Shown piece after piece: positions 50,539 through 62,235 of a stretch of DNA of 64,000 nucleotides. The translations under genes and the position numbers were made by a program. Below the pieces are notes generated by a model. That model was given only the letters and a program-made list of their open reading frames with translations. It was not told the origin of the DNA and ran no database searches. This DNA comes from Puffinus mauretanicus (lineage: Eukaryota > Chordata > Aves > Procellariiformes > Procellariidae), in assembly GCA_023333565.1 (NCBI GenBank), contig JAJKFH010003106.1:62001-126000 (forward strand), in the 5' to 3' direction. Position 1 is the first letter of the stretch. Each line of letters begins with the position of its first letter.

Positions 50539-52627
50539 TTGCCTACAGTTCCCTTTTGTTTGTAAATCTGTAACTTCTGTAGATTAGCACTGAGACATAG
50601 TTTGCTGTCTTTTTTTGTATAGTTAATGTCTTGTGTGTAATGGTATTTGGATCTTCCTTCCACATGAATTCACTCCACCTAACTTCAGCTATGTAAATAA
50701 AAGGCCTGCATATTAAGGTATTTAAAAGCTCCCTTTATAACTAAGAGAGGACTTAGAATGGATGATTTATCCCATTTATCTTAAACACTGCTTTTATATG
50801 TGTGGGTGTGTACAGGCTGCTATAGATATTTATCTGTCTTTGTTGACTGCAGAGTAAGGCTAGAGGACTGGCTTAGACTACAGACCTGCTTTTAAAATGG
50901 ATTAAGTTAGGTGAAGTGAATCCATTTTAGGTGCAAAATGAAGTCAACTCATTAATAGAGTTAGTTCCTTAGCTTTAAGGTCATGCTCCTTCTGCGTTCA
51001 TAGAGATCAAAAGGTAGAACATTCAGATATCAAAATTTATAGAACCTGTGGATAAAGAAATTTTTGTGTAGGAAAATGGAGACACTTAAAGAGACCTAGA
51101 AAATCGATGCTGTGGGCTGTATAATTTTCTGAAGCATCCCTTAGCAAATGCATGCCATAGTCAAGAGCGTATATGTTATATGTTGCTGTTGTTATTCCAC
51201 ATACTTCACTGGCTAGATATCAGCAAAATAAAAATGTCAAAGTTCTGTTCTTTCTACAACAGTGTTTTAAAACACATGGTGGGAGGTAAAATATTTTGTC
51301 AAGCTGTCCATTTTCAACAAAAGCAGCCTAAATTAATTGTGATCTTTAGTTATTTAACCACATAGTACCATCGTATGATGTATCATACTGAGTTCTGACA
51401 TTAAAAGTTATTAATGAATTTTGCTTTCAGATTGCTGATTAACTTTTCGTTTTTCACGTATCTTGGACATCTTACTAATCTTACACAAAATCGCTATACA
51501 TGGGCAATATTATTTTGGTAGGAGGTACGTTGCACTGTATTTTGTGAAATTATGAGCATATAATGCATTGTTGTCAAAGTATAATATTTCCAGGGTCTAG
51601 GCTGTAAGCAAAGAATTAGTAAAGTTGAAATTGCAGGTGGAATTGTCAAATGGATTTTAGAAGGATGGATTTATTACTATCCTAGAGAGGCTATTTTAAT
51701 GTATTTATAGATATTTTTGTAGATATTTATATGTTATTTATATTAGTAGATTTGTAATCTATGCTGTGATTAAAACAACAAAAGCTATGTCACTGAAACA
51801 TTTTTTTTCTTGAAATATTTGAAAGGCAAAGGAAAAAGAAACAGTCTTTCAGCAAATTATTTCCTTATGGCTAAGAACATTTTAGAGAGAGATTAGTATT
51901 CTCTCTAACAAAACATATTTTTATGGTCTGCATTTCATTGGATATTTATGTAGTTGAGAAGCTGATGACTGAGAAATGGAACTGTAAACTTCTTCCTGAG
52001 GCACATGGTCAATTGAGCTTTCTTCAGTAATAAAATGTACGTTTCATATAAAATAAAATAATAAATCTGTCTTTATTTCAGAATAGTAAACCAAAGTCCA
52101 CACATCTCTAGGGGTAGCTGATGACTTTGATGGGACTGCTTACAGAAAAAGATATAGTTTAATATGTGTAAGAGTCATGTCTGCCAACAGTTAGCATTTT
52201 TGTGCATTTTCTGATTGAGAAAAGTAATTCTTGTGAGATTCGGAAATGTTTTGGAGGTTTACTTGATTTATGACTGTAAATTGTGCTATTTTGGAGGATC
52301 CAAATCTCTGGTCATTTTACTCATTATCTTCTGTTTGCATAGCCACCTCTTCCTTTCTTTAATGAAAGAAATAAACATGTCATTATTTTTCTGAGCCATT
52401 CAAAGGTCAGCAATCTGTTTTCTCTTACAAAAATAATAATTTGTCAGTAACACATGCCATTATGGCTGCCCTTCTGACATCTACCATGAAGAGCAGTAGC
52501 TTCTGCCATGAAGCAGGAGCAGTATACACTTAGCTCTGTTAATTTTATTCTTTAACAGAAGGCCAGAAAGACAGAGTTTTAGACATCTTTATTATCTCCA
52601 TAAAGGTTTTAAAATTTGTTGTTACAT

Positions 52628-52809
52628 AGCCTAGTCTTTCTCTTAGGGTAGTCTAAAGCAACCCTCAACCAATTTCAATTATAGAAGGATCATATAAAGG
52701 AAATATTCATGTAAATATAACCTAGTCTTGCTCTTGGGGTAGTCTAAGGCAATCCTCAACCACATCCAATTATAGATGGATCATATGAAGAAAGTACTCA
52801 TTTAAATAT
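52628..52809 (+). repeat. 91-bp tandem duplication
   Basis: The two units, 52628-52718 and 52719-52809, are head-to-tail, exactly 91 bp each, and match at 77 of 91 positions by hand count with no gaps. The block CTAGTCTT, GGGTAGTCTAA and GGATCATAT is shared in the same order. A divergence near 15% marks an old duplication that has kept its length in register, which is unusual for neutral AT-rich DNA. It ends about 35 bp before the ancient CR1 fragment at 52841. I recognise no family in the unit. Confidence 0.85.
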
Positions 52810-52840
52810 AGCTGACAGGTACACAGATAACTAGAAACTG

Positions 52841-53095
52841 GTAGATCATCTAATCTGACTGCTGAGATAGCGTAGGCCATACGATTTTATCACTGAGCCC
52901 AATAGTCTAAAGAAAAATGCCTTCCAGAAAGCAGTCCAGCCTTGATTTATAGGAATCAAAAAATCTGTTGCTCCCTTCAGACATTTTGGCAAACAGTTTC
53001 ATTTTCTCTGTAATTTCCCTGTACGATATTTTAATTTGGTCACATTTATCAACTTTATATGAAACATATGCCTTCTGGGATAATATTTATGGTTT
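52841..53095 (-). mobile_element. Ancient CR1-like LINE fragment
   Basis: The plus strand carries antisense landmarks of an old CR1 group known from turtles and birds: GATCATCTAATCTGACTGC near 52844, GGCCATACGATTTTATCAC near 52875, GAGCCCAATAGTC near 52896, CTTCCAGAAAGCAGTCCAGC near 52921, CTTGATTTATAGGAATCAA near 52943, and a TGGTCACATTTA-type block near 53040. The 3' end of the element is at the left. It is heavily diverged and non-coding. The right edge is uncertain. Confidence 0.62.
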
Positions 53096-55474
53096 TTTTT
53101 CTATAAATAAGACATTACAATCGAAACAAAATAATTGTATGCTGTGATGGTTTCTTAAAATAGGCTGCAATATGCTCTGCATGGTAAACAGCAGAGCCCT
53201 TTCTTTGTGTTCTACCTTCCTAGATACACAAAGCATACACAATGTAACAGTTTAATTAACTCATAAGGTGCAATCACATGTCCACTGGATGAGGGATGTG
53301 AGCAGTGCATCTTTTTTGATTTGTTTTTAGTTTGGTTATTGGATCTCAACATGCTAGTAACACCCTCTTTTGCAAGTTCTCTAATATTTGTATTTGCTTT
53401 GTAGAAAATCTTTGATCCTTTGCTTAGGTTTGTGGAAAATAAATTATCATTGTTTACTAGAAGCTCCAAAGACTGAGAGAAGTCATGTGTTGGAGAGCAG
53501 GACAGCTTAAGATGTTACAGAATTTAGGGGTCTGGTCATACAAGACTGATGATAGTCCTGTACATATTTCAGCATTCAGATTTGTTGCATTACCTTTTTT
53601 TTAATGTTTAAAATTAAGACTCTGATTGCAGTATTAGGTAACAGAGTGATAACATCTATTTATTAAGATGATAGTGAACATGAGCAATGCTAATCTGATA
53701 TCTTTTTATAGGCCATACTTTGCTTGGCTTAAAACTTGGCAAAGATGAAGGGTTTTTTGGTTTATTTGTTTCTGTGATAGAAATGGAAAAGCAAATACTT
53801 TGAACATTGTAGAGCGTCTATCAGTAGAACATCAAGAATGAGTCTAATACCAGTGAAAGCTTGGGGAAGTTGGCCTTGTTTACTCCGTATACAAAATTTC
53901 AGGATGTCACTTTGAATTATTAAGGTGTTTTCTATTTGTTTATTGAAACACTGGAAACCTGACGTGGGAAAAGAGAAGAGAAGTCTCTGAGTTTCAAAGT
54001 ATTATGAAACTGAATGGGAAGTGATTTTAAACTCCCTTGGTAATCTTTCACATACACATAAATATATCTTAAAGGATGCTTTCTGTTATAAATCACTATA
54101 ATACACGTCTTATGTCTGTCTTAATATTATAACATCTGTGAGCAAAATAGATGTGAGCTTGTAAAGGGATTCACATAAGAGACTGTCTTCATAAACGAAG
54201 TCTGTAGTATGCAAATGTAATGCTTATAGCTACAGCATTTGTTGCAAAGATTGTGGGAAGTAAAGACTGAGCGAAACACAGAATTGTCCTGATACTCTTA
54301 ACGTTGGTTGGCATAGGACTCAAGGGGTGTTTAACGCATGACATTAAGAAGCTATTAAAAAACACCAAATTTTTATTGCGATTAAATCTTTAATTCACTA
54401 GTCAAGAAGTTGTTTTACCCTCAGACTTACTTTCTCCAGCTTTAATGCTTGTATTGTGAGGATTAAGTAGGCAATTTTTGTGTAACACCTTGAAAATATA
54501 AAGAGCAAAGTACAAATGTGAACACTTGTCAAATATATCTTAAAAAAATTAAGGCATACTAGAATCGCTAGTCAACTTTATTACCTTTGTTTTTATACAG
54601 GAGTTGTAAATAATCAAGCTACTGCTGCTTCAAAATTTTTTCTCTCCTGTTTTTGCTGAAGGGCCTCTAACCCCATTCTTTCGCTCAGGAATAGATGTTC
54701 ATAAGTTGTGAAGTTGCTGCTATTGATCTAGCTTTTTTTTGGCAAAAACTTCAAAATTTAGACATGAGTGAAAGGTAGGTATTATTGTTAAATGGCCATC
54801 AATCCTTGCCACATCATTGTTGTTTCTTTTCCTAGGTGTTCAGAACCATTCAAACGCTGTCATAATACAGTGTGCCACACTAGAAATAGCTGCCTATTTA
54901 GAACAGTATCTTAAGGGTACAGAAACATAACAGCTTTATAGTGTATTTTGCTCTCTCCTTAGTTGAGTAACTTTTCCTCCACTTCAGTATTGAGCTAGAT
55001 GAAAAATTTTATGGAACTATTTAACAGATACTTTACTTCATTGTTTTGTTTTTTTTTTCTTCCTCATCAGTTGACAACGTATTTGTCAATAATGTTTAAT
55101 TTTTCCTTTTCTTTGTCAAACATGTACTAAATGACTAGATGTCATTGCATTGCATCTGAAACCTGTATTATCTGGAAAAGAATAGTTACTACTGATTGCT
55201 TTTAAATGTTATGGGTAAAGCAGCATGTTTCAACCAAATTCCAGAATACTCTCAGAGCTGTAGGCTCTAAGGTAGTGAAGGGTATGGGTTGAAAAGTAAA
55301 AGCTTGAGATTTAGGGGAAGATAGTAGAATGCACATAACTGAGCAGCTATGTTCTTACATGGACTGGTTCAGTGTCGATGGGCTTGGATAATGAAGTAGC
55401 ATTAGAATAATAAGAAATGATACACAATATTTGGCACAAACAAAAATAAAAATGAATACTAAACAAAAACCTAG
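53096..55474. other. Gene-free DNA
   Basis: Nothing gene-like is recognised. The 85-codon minus-strand frame at 53212-53469 has no known relatives by eye. A 7-bp hairpin (GCTCTGC and GCAGAGC, 53174-53197) is the only structure noted. Confidence 0.6.
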
Positions 55475-56125
55475 CACGTCATCAGCCGGCGAGTAAGAGG
55501 CTGTGGGTCCGGGCAGGAGAAAGGGCCCATTCTGGTATTTGGGTGGGGAAGCCAGAGTGTGCAGTACCTGTGAGGCGAGTCTGTGAGTGCATGCATCTGT
55601 TTGCTAGTGAGCCCCAGGCTGGACCAGCCAGTGAGTAGGGTACCAATGGGGAGGGTAACTGGTCAGGGGTGTTGGACAGACAGAGGGGTCATACCGGTAT
55701 TCGAGGGATCCGCTGAAGTGCGTGTGTGTGTAAATAGAGTGTTGAGTGTGTGCTGTCAATAGTGAGCTTCAGTCTCTACCAGCCGAAGAGGAAGAGGGCG
55801 TTTGGCTGGCTGTGCTTGTGTTTTATGTCAGTCCTGCATGTAGGTGATGGTGAAGGCAGCACCTTGTCTGTGGCAGCCTGTGTAGCTGGCCTTGTTTGTG
55901 TTCTCTGTGTGTTTGGGAAACACGCTCAGCGTCACTACTGGTTGAACTTGCAAAGAAGAAAGCAGCAGCTGCGTCCACTTACCTGGGGTGGAGATCTCTA
56001 GCTCTCTGGGCTTGCTCCAACGGCTGGCAGGAGGAGTTACTGGGCCCCAAAGCTGCTGGAGGCAGTGGTCACTTCTGAAATCCCTTAACAAAATGTAATC
56101 AGAATACTTATAACCAGCTCCCAAG
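55475..56125. mobile_element. GC-rich repeat-like block, probably LTR-derived
   Basis: The block stands out by G- and GT-rich composition between AT-rich flanks. It matches my memory of a dispersed avian repeat. Landmarks are TGAGCCCCAGGCTGGACCAG near 55600, GTGTGTGTGTAAATAG near 55722, GTCAATAGTGAGCTTCAG near 55755, a TGTGTTCTCTGTGTGTTTGG block near 55897, GGAGATCTCTAGCTCTCTGG near 55989, and a GGCTTGCTCCAACGGCTGGC block near 56008. I associate this pattern with retroviral LTR or leader sequence in birds, but I cannot name the family. Possible AACAAAA copies lie outside both ends. The frames inside (55750-56124, both strands) are incidental. The strand is not determined. Confidence 0.45.
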
Positions 56126-57095
56126 TTTTCCTTGTAATTTTTTTTTTCTCATAAAAAGCAATTACACTAATGAAAAAGCACATAAATCCCCAAAGATAGC
56201 TAATCTTTACAATTTTATACTATCATATAGCCATAAATATAAGCAAAATCCCTAAAGATCTGTTAAAAAGAAAGTCTTTGATGAAAACACAAAAAAGTAA
56301 CTACAGAACAAACCAGAAAAAAACCCAGAAAAATTAATATTGTTGTGAATAAAAATCAAGGTCAAGTTTATCTTGCAGCAAACAGAATGAATATTTATTA
56401 AAGATAAAATTTCCACAAGCTAAAATAATCTTGTAATACTTTTCTAACATAAAGATACCATAATCCACTAAATCACTGCCTTGTTCCTATTACATGTGTA
56501 TGAAAAAATTGTGGGGTACTTTATCCAAATGGAAAATTACAGAACTTGTGCAATATTCAGAGCTCATGTGGTGTTCCATTGAAGTTTAGAAGACTCTATT
56601 GTCATGCAGGTTTTCTGTTTTTTTTTTTCCCCCACTGAACAAGAGAATTATAGCATGGGAATCTACCTTAGTAAATATTCAGCGACAATTTTCACTCTTT
56701 TATTTATGCTGCATAGTTTGAAGTTCTTCATGCTTATTTTGATATTCACATGTATATATACATTTATATAAACTCTAATTGGCTGTGCAAAAAAAAAGCA
56801 AAATTCTTTGGTAAGAGAAGCTAATTAGCATTATATCAGATATTAGACATGGTGTTAGCTAACTGTTATGAAAGATGCTAGAAAGTTTGTATTACAGAAA
56901 GTGGTAACATTTATTTGCACTAGTTTTCATCCTTGACATACTGTGCTTTAGCTTTCATAATTGCCAGTGAGGTTTAACTTTCTCTTCATATTATAGAATC
57001 ACTGAATTGCTTTCTTTGGTGCACTTATTGCCTTTTGTGATTCTGTAGTCAGGCATTTTCTGTGGATATCACATTCCTCTGAGCCTTGAATAAGT
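56126..57095. other. AT-rich gene-free DNA
   Basis: No gene or element is recognised. A T11 run lies near 56618-56628. GAATCACTGAATTGC near 56997 resembles a CR1 3' tail superficially but nothing CR1-like follows it. Confidence 0.6.
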
Positions 57096-57552
57096 GAATC
57101 ACAGAATGGCTGATGTTGGAAGGGATCTCTGGAAGCTGACTAGTCCAACCCTCTCTGCTCAAGCAGGGCCACCCAGAGCTGGTTGCCCAGGACCATGCCC
57201 AGATGGTTTTTGGGTATCTTCAGGGATAGAGAGTCCACAGCCTCTCTTGGCAACCTGTGCCAGTGCTCGGTCACCCTCACAGTAGAGTTTTTTCGTATGT
57301 TTAAGTGGAATTACTTGTATTTCAGTTTGTGCCTCTTCTCTTTTCCCTGCATACCACTGAGTGGTATGAGAGCTTGGCTCAATTTTCTTTATAGCCCACT
57401 TTGATTAGATCTCCCCTGAGTCTTCTTCAGGTTAAATAGTCCCATCTCTCTCTCAGCCACTCCTCATATGTCGATACTCCAACTCGCTAATGTTCTTCAT
57501 GGCTCTTTGCTGAATTTGCTGGAGTATGTCCATGTCCCGCTTGTACTGATAT
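57096..57552 (-). mobile_element. CR1 LINE, 5'-truncated 3' fragment
   Basis: This is the clearest CR1 copy, in reverse orientation with its 3' end at 57096. Antisense landmarks run in order: GAATCACAGAATGGCTGATG, TTGGAAGGGATCTCTGG, CTAGTCCAACCCTCTCTGCTC, AAGCAGGGCCACCCAGAGC, TTGCCCAGGACCATGCCCAG and a CAGCCTCTCTTGGCAACCTG block. They are followed by CAGTGCTCGGTCACCCTCAC, GATCTCCCCTGAGTC, and TTGCTGGAGTATGTCCATG near 57516. About 455 bp of an element normally several kilobases long remain; there is no intact reverse transcriptase frame. The similarity to the family pattern is high, so it is probably the youngest CR1 in the window. The left frame at 57094-57285 is incidental. Confidence 0.9.
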
Positions 57553-57889
57553 ATAATTCCTATAGCAATTCCTTTTGCTGAAGGAATTATGTACCTGATT
57601 TTTGTGCTAAGCAGTACGATAACGTACAGAGTGATTTTTCCAGTACCCAAAACCATGAAGAGGCCCAAATCATACATCTAAATCTGAATTTCTGGTAGCT
57701 CAAAATGCAACAGATATGCTAAAATAAAAATTTTGACCAAAATTTAATCATTAAACCGCTAGCCCATCAAATAAATTCTTATTTGATGAGAATTCATTAA
57801 TAGGGGGTGGGGCGGAATATAATTCAGCAAATAGGCAACTTCTCTGCCAGGCCAGAGAAGTGAAGATCATAAAATATATCATGAAAACA

Positions 57890-58250
57890 TTTGAATGGTC
57901 ATACTGGTTTAGGCTGAATGTCTGTCTAGCCCAGCACCCTGTCTGGCTACTTACAAAAAAATAAGAGTAATACAAAGCTTACAGTGATTTTTTTCCTACA
58001 TTCTTTCCTAGTTTTCCGCAGTTGGCAGTTCAGTGACTCCCTAAGCCAGGAGTCCTTGTGTTTAGTAACTGATGGACTAATTACTCATAGACTTCTTTTC
58101 CGTGATTTCTTTTCTAGAGTGGCTAGTAGAGGGCTTCATAATCTAATACATATCTTACGAAGAGCCACTACATTAGTATTTGTTCCAAAGCTTATGGAAT
58201 TTCTGAAATTTAATTTTTTTTTCAAAGTGAAGAGATTAAATTCACTGCCT
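57890..58250 (-). mobile_element. Ancient CR1-like LINE fragment
   Basis: Antisense landmarks of an old sauropsid CR1 group: GGTCATACTGGTTTAGGCTG near 57897, TGTCTGTCTAGCCCAGCACC near 57919, TTTTCCGCAGTTGGCAGTTC near 58012, ACTGATGGACTAATTACTC near 58069, and a decayed stretch to about 58250. The element's 3' end is at the left. It is strongly diverged, with no surviving frame. The 89-codon plus-strand frame at 57984-58253 lies in it and is incidental. Confidence 0.6.
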
Positions 58251-58539
58251 TAAATGTGTATGCATATTTATTTATTCAAATAAACTGAAACTCTCAAATT
58301 TTCTTGCCATCTCTCATAAGCTTGTAGGATTTGTAAAGCTAAATTTGGTAATGAATTGCTTGTCAGTCATTCTCTTCATAATGGCCAATATGTTATAAAT
58401 TGTTAGCAGAAATATCTCTGATCTAGAACTGCTTAGAGAATGTAATTCTCAGGGTACGTGGGAGAAGACTTGGAAAAAAATTAATACTGAACTTCTTTTT
58501 TTTGAAACTGTTCTAAACTGATTTAAATATCCTGGTGTA

Positions 58540-59110
58540 GAGAAGTTAAGTAGTCCCTATAGTCCAGTATCCCGATTGTGATACTGGCTAATGTAAAAAG
58601 CTTCATGGTTGTATGCAAGAATATCTAAAGTATCTAGTAATGTCAATATCTAGGGTAAATTAAGCCCTATAAAGACCCTATCTTCAGCTACAGTAACTAA
58701 AAGCTGGCATAAGACTTGAATAATGTAACTGTGTTCTCCCCCAACGGTTCTTTCTATTACATTTATAATTTTTTGAAAGTGCATGTCCAATCCCTTTCTG
58801 AATCTTTTTATGTTCCTGTCTCAAGTATAGTGCTTTAATTGCTTTAATTTCCCTTCAGTGTTTTTCTCTGTCTTTTTCTTTTAGGAGATATGAATAGAAT
58901 GTTCTGCATGTTACTGTTTCTATACTGTACTTTCTTATTTTGTTTGGTGTCCTCTTACTCTTCTCCTTTCTAAGATTAAAAAAAAAAGGTCCTAGGTTTT
59001 TCAGTTTCCTTTCATATGAGACTTTTTTCATCTCCTTAGTTATTGTTGCTATCCTACTTCATCCTATATCTGGTATTCTTCCATAAATTGAGTGGCAATT
59101 TTCTATCAGC
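58540..59110 (-). mobile_element. Ancient CR1-like LINE fragment
   Basis: A second decayed copy of the same general type, also with its 3' end at the left. Landmarks are GTCCAGTATCCCGATTGTGA near 58561 (with GATACTGG giving an 8-bp hairpin), GTCCAATCCCTTTCTGAATC near 58785, AGATTAAAAAAAAAAGGTCC near 58974 and TTTTTCAGTTTCCTTTCAT near 58997. It could be the remainder of the insertion at 57890 only if that element were duplicated, because both begin with 3'-end sequence. Two separate insertions are more likely. Confidence 0.55.
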
Positions 59111-61744
59111 TACTTGCAATGAACCAGAGTTTTAGTTACATCTACATACCTCAGCAAAAAGGCAACAACAATAAGTATGGAAACTGTATCTACCATACAA
59201 GGTCAATTTTAACTGATGCTTCTATTTAGAATAATCAACTCTGCCTCTATATAAGTAAACGGAGGCTAGTGAGCATGCAGAAATGAAGAACAACTATCAT
59301 GTAAATAGTTTAGGACCTCATCCTGCGTACGTGTTGTATACATTTATTGTTCATTGAAGTTAATAGGTACTGAGGTCATTCACTGGCATCTTAAAGCATG
59401 AGAGCCTTATTCTACATTAATCTATATTTACACTTTATTTTTGTTTTAGCTTTAATATTAAAGCAATTCAAAGGAAGAACTAGTAACCATAACAACTACA
59501 ATTTGCCATGTTTCAACTGTTTTATTTCTGTATGCATTTTAATAGCTTTGGCTTTTCAGTGGTTGAGCACATTTGATTTAATGCTGTCTTCACGTTTATC
59601 TGTGTAGTGAGAACAAGAACTAGTTTTGATCTGGTACCTCAAATGTATAACTCCAAACTCTTTGCTGGAATTTCAGTACTGACAGTTATTACTAAAATGT
59701 TTGAAAGGATGAAGAAACAATTAGAAGGAGAGTATGAGAAAGTCAAGCAAAAAGACCAAAGTCTGGTACAAAATGTAATAGCTATTATGATCAGTGATAT
59801 AGATTGATCTTCATTAAAATCAAAGTTTTCATTAATACACAAGGAGTAACTTCAAACTGTAGTATATATGGAATACTCTTTTGGTAATGACAATGTGTTT
59901 GAAACATTTTTTTAGAGTTGAAAGTGGATAATTTTACAAAGTCAAACTGCATAAGAAATAAAAAAACCACACTAGTTAGAATTACGGACAAAATATTTGC
60001 AAGTGCTACAGCAGCTGTTTAGAGACATGTTATGAAATGCTTTGGAATAAATTATAGATAGAAATGTAATCAATGTTTAAAATAGTTTGTCATGTATATG
60101 TGTATGTCTTACAATATAGTGTATGTAATATGCATAAACATAATTTAGATGTAGTAAATATTTAATAGCATAGATATTATGCATATACTCTGAAATATAT
60201 AAATATAATAAAATCCAAGATAGAAGAGTGAACAAATATTAGTATTAAACAGCATAGTGAAAAACTATTAGATATAAGAATGTAACTTTAAAAAAAAAAA
60301 GTAATGTTCAAATGCTGTTTGTTATTATACATAAAACTCTAATAAAGCAGAAAGGATAAAAGTTAATTCAGGCTTTTGCAAATACACCAAAACCAGAAAG
60401 TATTCCAGAGAATTTGAGAAGCCAGATAGTGATAAAAGTATAAAAAGGCCGCTTAAAAATATAAAAGCAGTATAAACTCCTTAAAGAGTGTGTATTTTCT
60501 GTAGTGCTCAACAAACAGGATCCAGTTCTCAGCTTATCCTTCAGCACTGTGGCTATTAAAAATAAATGGTACCTACGTTGGATTAATTTTTGTCAAAACT
60601 AGAACAATTTTTAAAATCTACATTTTTTCACATTACATTTTCTAATAATGGTCAGGATTACTGGGTGGGGAGATAATGGGAGTAAATAATAGACTAGAAG
60701 TAGAAAGAATACATCAGAAACAGTTAGTGTAAAAATCTTCAAAAACTGAGTACTTACCTGTGTGTTAATTAACTTCATAGTCAGAATTAAATCAACTCTA
60801 GTGTGAAGTAAAGAACAATAGTAAATATTTTCCTCATTTTAAGATATGTTTTTTTCCTATAACCTTGACCAAAGATCTTTATGCTGGTACAGCAGATAAT
60901 TTGTAAACCAGAATTACATGCTTTTAGTACTCAATAGAAGATTAACTTTGTGACCTTAAAGTCATGACATGCTTGACTGCCATGAAAAGGAAGACACAGA
61001 ACATTGTGCGTTCTGCTGTCTGTCTTCTGATTAGAAGTATCTTTACTTAGAAGCATCTAATGGCTGATAGAATAAAGAAAATTTAAATAAATAATTAAAG
61101 CATTTGATTTTTTTACCAATTAATTGACTAGAATAATTACCACACTCAGCTTTTTTATGTGGTGTCTTCTCTACATGTTCTTTAATCATATGGTTGTATT
61201 CAGCTGGCTATGATTTCCTAAAAAGCAGTTCATAATATTAAAGTGCAGTTAATTAGACACAGAAGGTAATCTTGCTAAGCTCAGCCTAAGGATATTCTTT
61301 GATTTTAAAGGGTTGACTTCTTATCTGAATTTGACAATTGGATTACTTAAATTTATATTGACTTTTGTCAAACTGTTTAAATGTGTAGCTAATAATTTAA
61401 CTTATAGTTGCACCAACTTGTTAAAACAAATTTGCTACTATGATAGAATAAACTCATTGCATGTTCTAACAATAATGAGCTGTGAGTTAGTGACAGGAAG
61501 GATGTAAGAATCTCAGGTGTATATGTAACTTCCTTCTGTGCTTGGCTGAGTGATAATTCCTGAAGCAAGCTTTTTGGCTCAGAAGTTTTACCTCTTCTTT
61601 GCTGTTCATACCTTCTATCTCGTTAGAGAAAAGCTCAGCCTCTTTTAATCTCTCACCATGATCGTTTCCTTCATCTCTTACTGGTTTATAATTTTGCAGA
61701 TCTGAAATTCTAAAAGCTCAAAGAAAATCAGAATAGTTGTGTGT
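59111..61744. other. AT-rich gene-free DNA
   Basis: No gene is recognised; all frames are under 70 codons. The stretch 60,080-60,300 is almost pure A and T. A bulged stem (60992-61002 with 61010-61021, 11 bp and one bulge) was noted and is probably incidental. Confidence 0.6.
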
Positions 61745-62235
61745 CACAGGAGAACTTCAAGGTAGGGCAGAGGCATGAACAGAAGCACTCGGTGGTATGC
61801 AATTTAAAATTGGTTTACTAGGAAAGATGGATATAGGGGGTGGATTGCAATTTCTTTTCTAAGACTTATATTCTATGGCACTTGCTCTGTAATCTCACAC
61901 AGGCCGGGGCCCTAGCCCCTCTGCTGACCAGCACCATGGATCCAGGAAACAGGACATTCACAGCAGCTGCTCAGCGTGCCTAAGTCCTGGCTGGTGTCCT
62001 GGCCCCTGTGCATAGTGCTTGCACCTCTGGCTCAGCTTTCTGCAGAATCTTGGACATGGCGAGAAGGCAGTTTTAATGATGTATTGCTTTCTAAAGTAGC
62101 CTGTTGGCGGAAGCTGGCAATGGCTTGGCTGGTCCTGTGATACCAGGCTAGTCTCGTTGACATTCTTCATACCGAAGGTCAGTTAATGGTTTTCATAATG
62201 GTTTCTAACATGTTCTGGTCTCCCACCCGGAATGT
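61745..62235. mobile_element. GC-rich segment, possibly an LTR remnant
   Basis: Composition rises sharply between AT-rich flanks, and the segment is about LTR-sized (490 bp). The left part, with GGTTTACTAGGAAAG near 61812 and a tract around GGCCGGGGCCCTAGCCCC at 61903, has the look of a minus-strand avian LTR, including GGCAATGGCTTGGCTGG near 62117. I cannot name a family and see neither TG...CA ends nor a target-site duplication. The 70-codon minus frame at 61958-62170 has no known relatives by eye. An old GC-rich unique element is the alternative. Confidence 0.33.

Larger units (their letters stand above)
44600..52627. other. Gene-free DNA
   Basis: No gene is recognised. The longest frame in AT-balanced sequence of the window is here (130 codons, 45545-45937, plus), without known homologues by eye; about one such frame is expected by chance in a window of this size and composition. 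A C14 run lies at 45104-45117, GC-containing hairpins at 45534-45553 and 46815-46845, a palindromic AT hairpin at 48274-48294, a pyrimidine tract at 49540-49593 and a small minisatellite at 50464-50538. The 45.2-45.7 kb stretch is less AT-rich than its surroundings and may be conserved or repeat-derived. Confidence 0.6.

Noticed and set aside
56997..57011. GAATCACTGAATTGC as a CR1 3' end
   Set aside because: It resembles the antisense tail but no CR1 sequence follows; the real CR1 begins at 57096.
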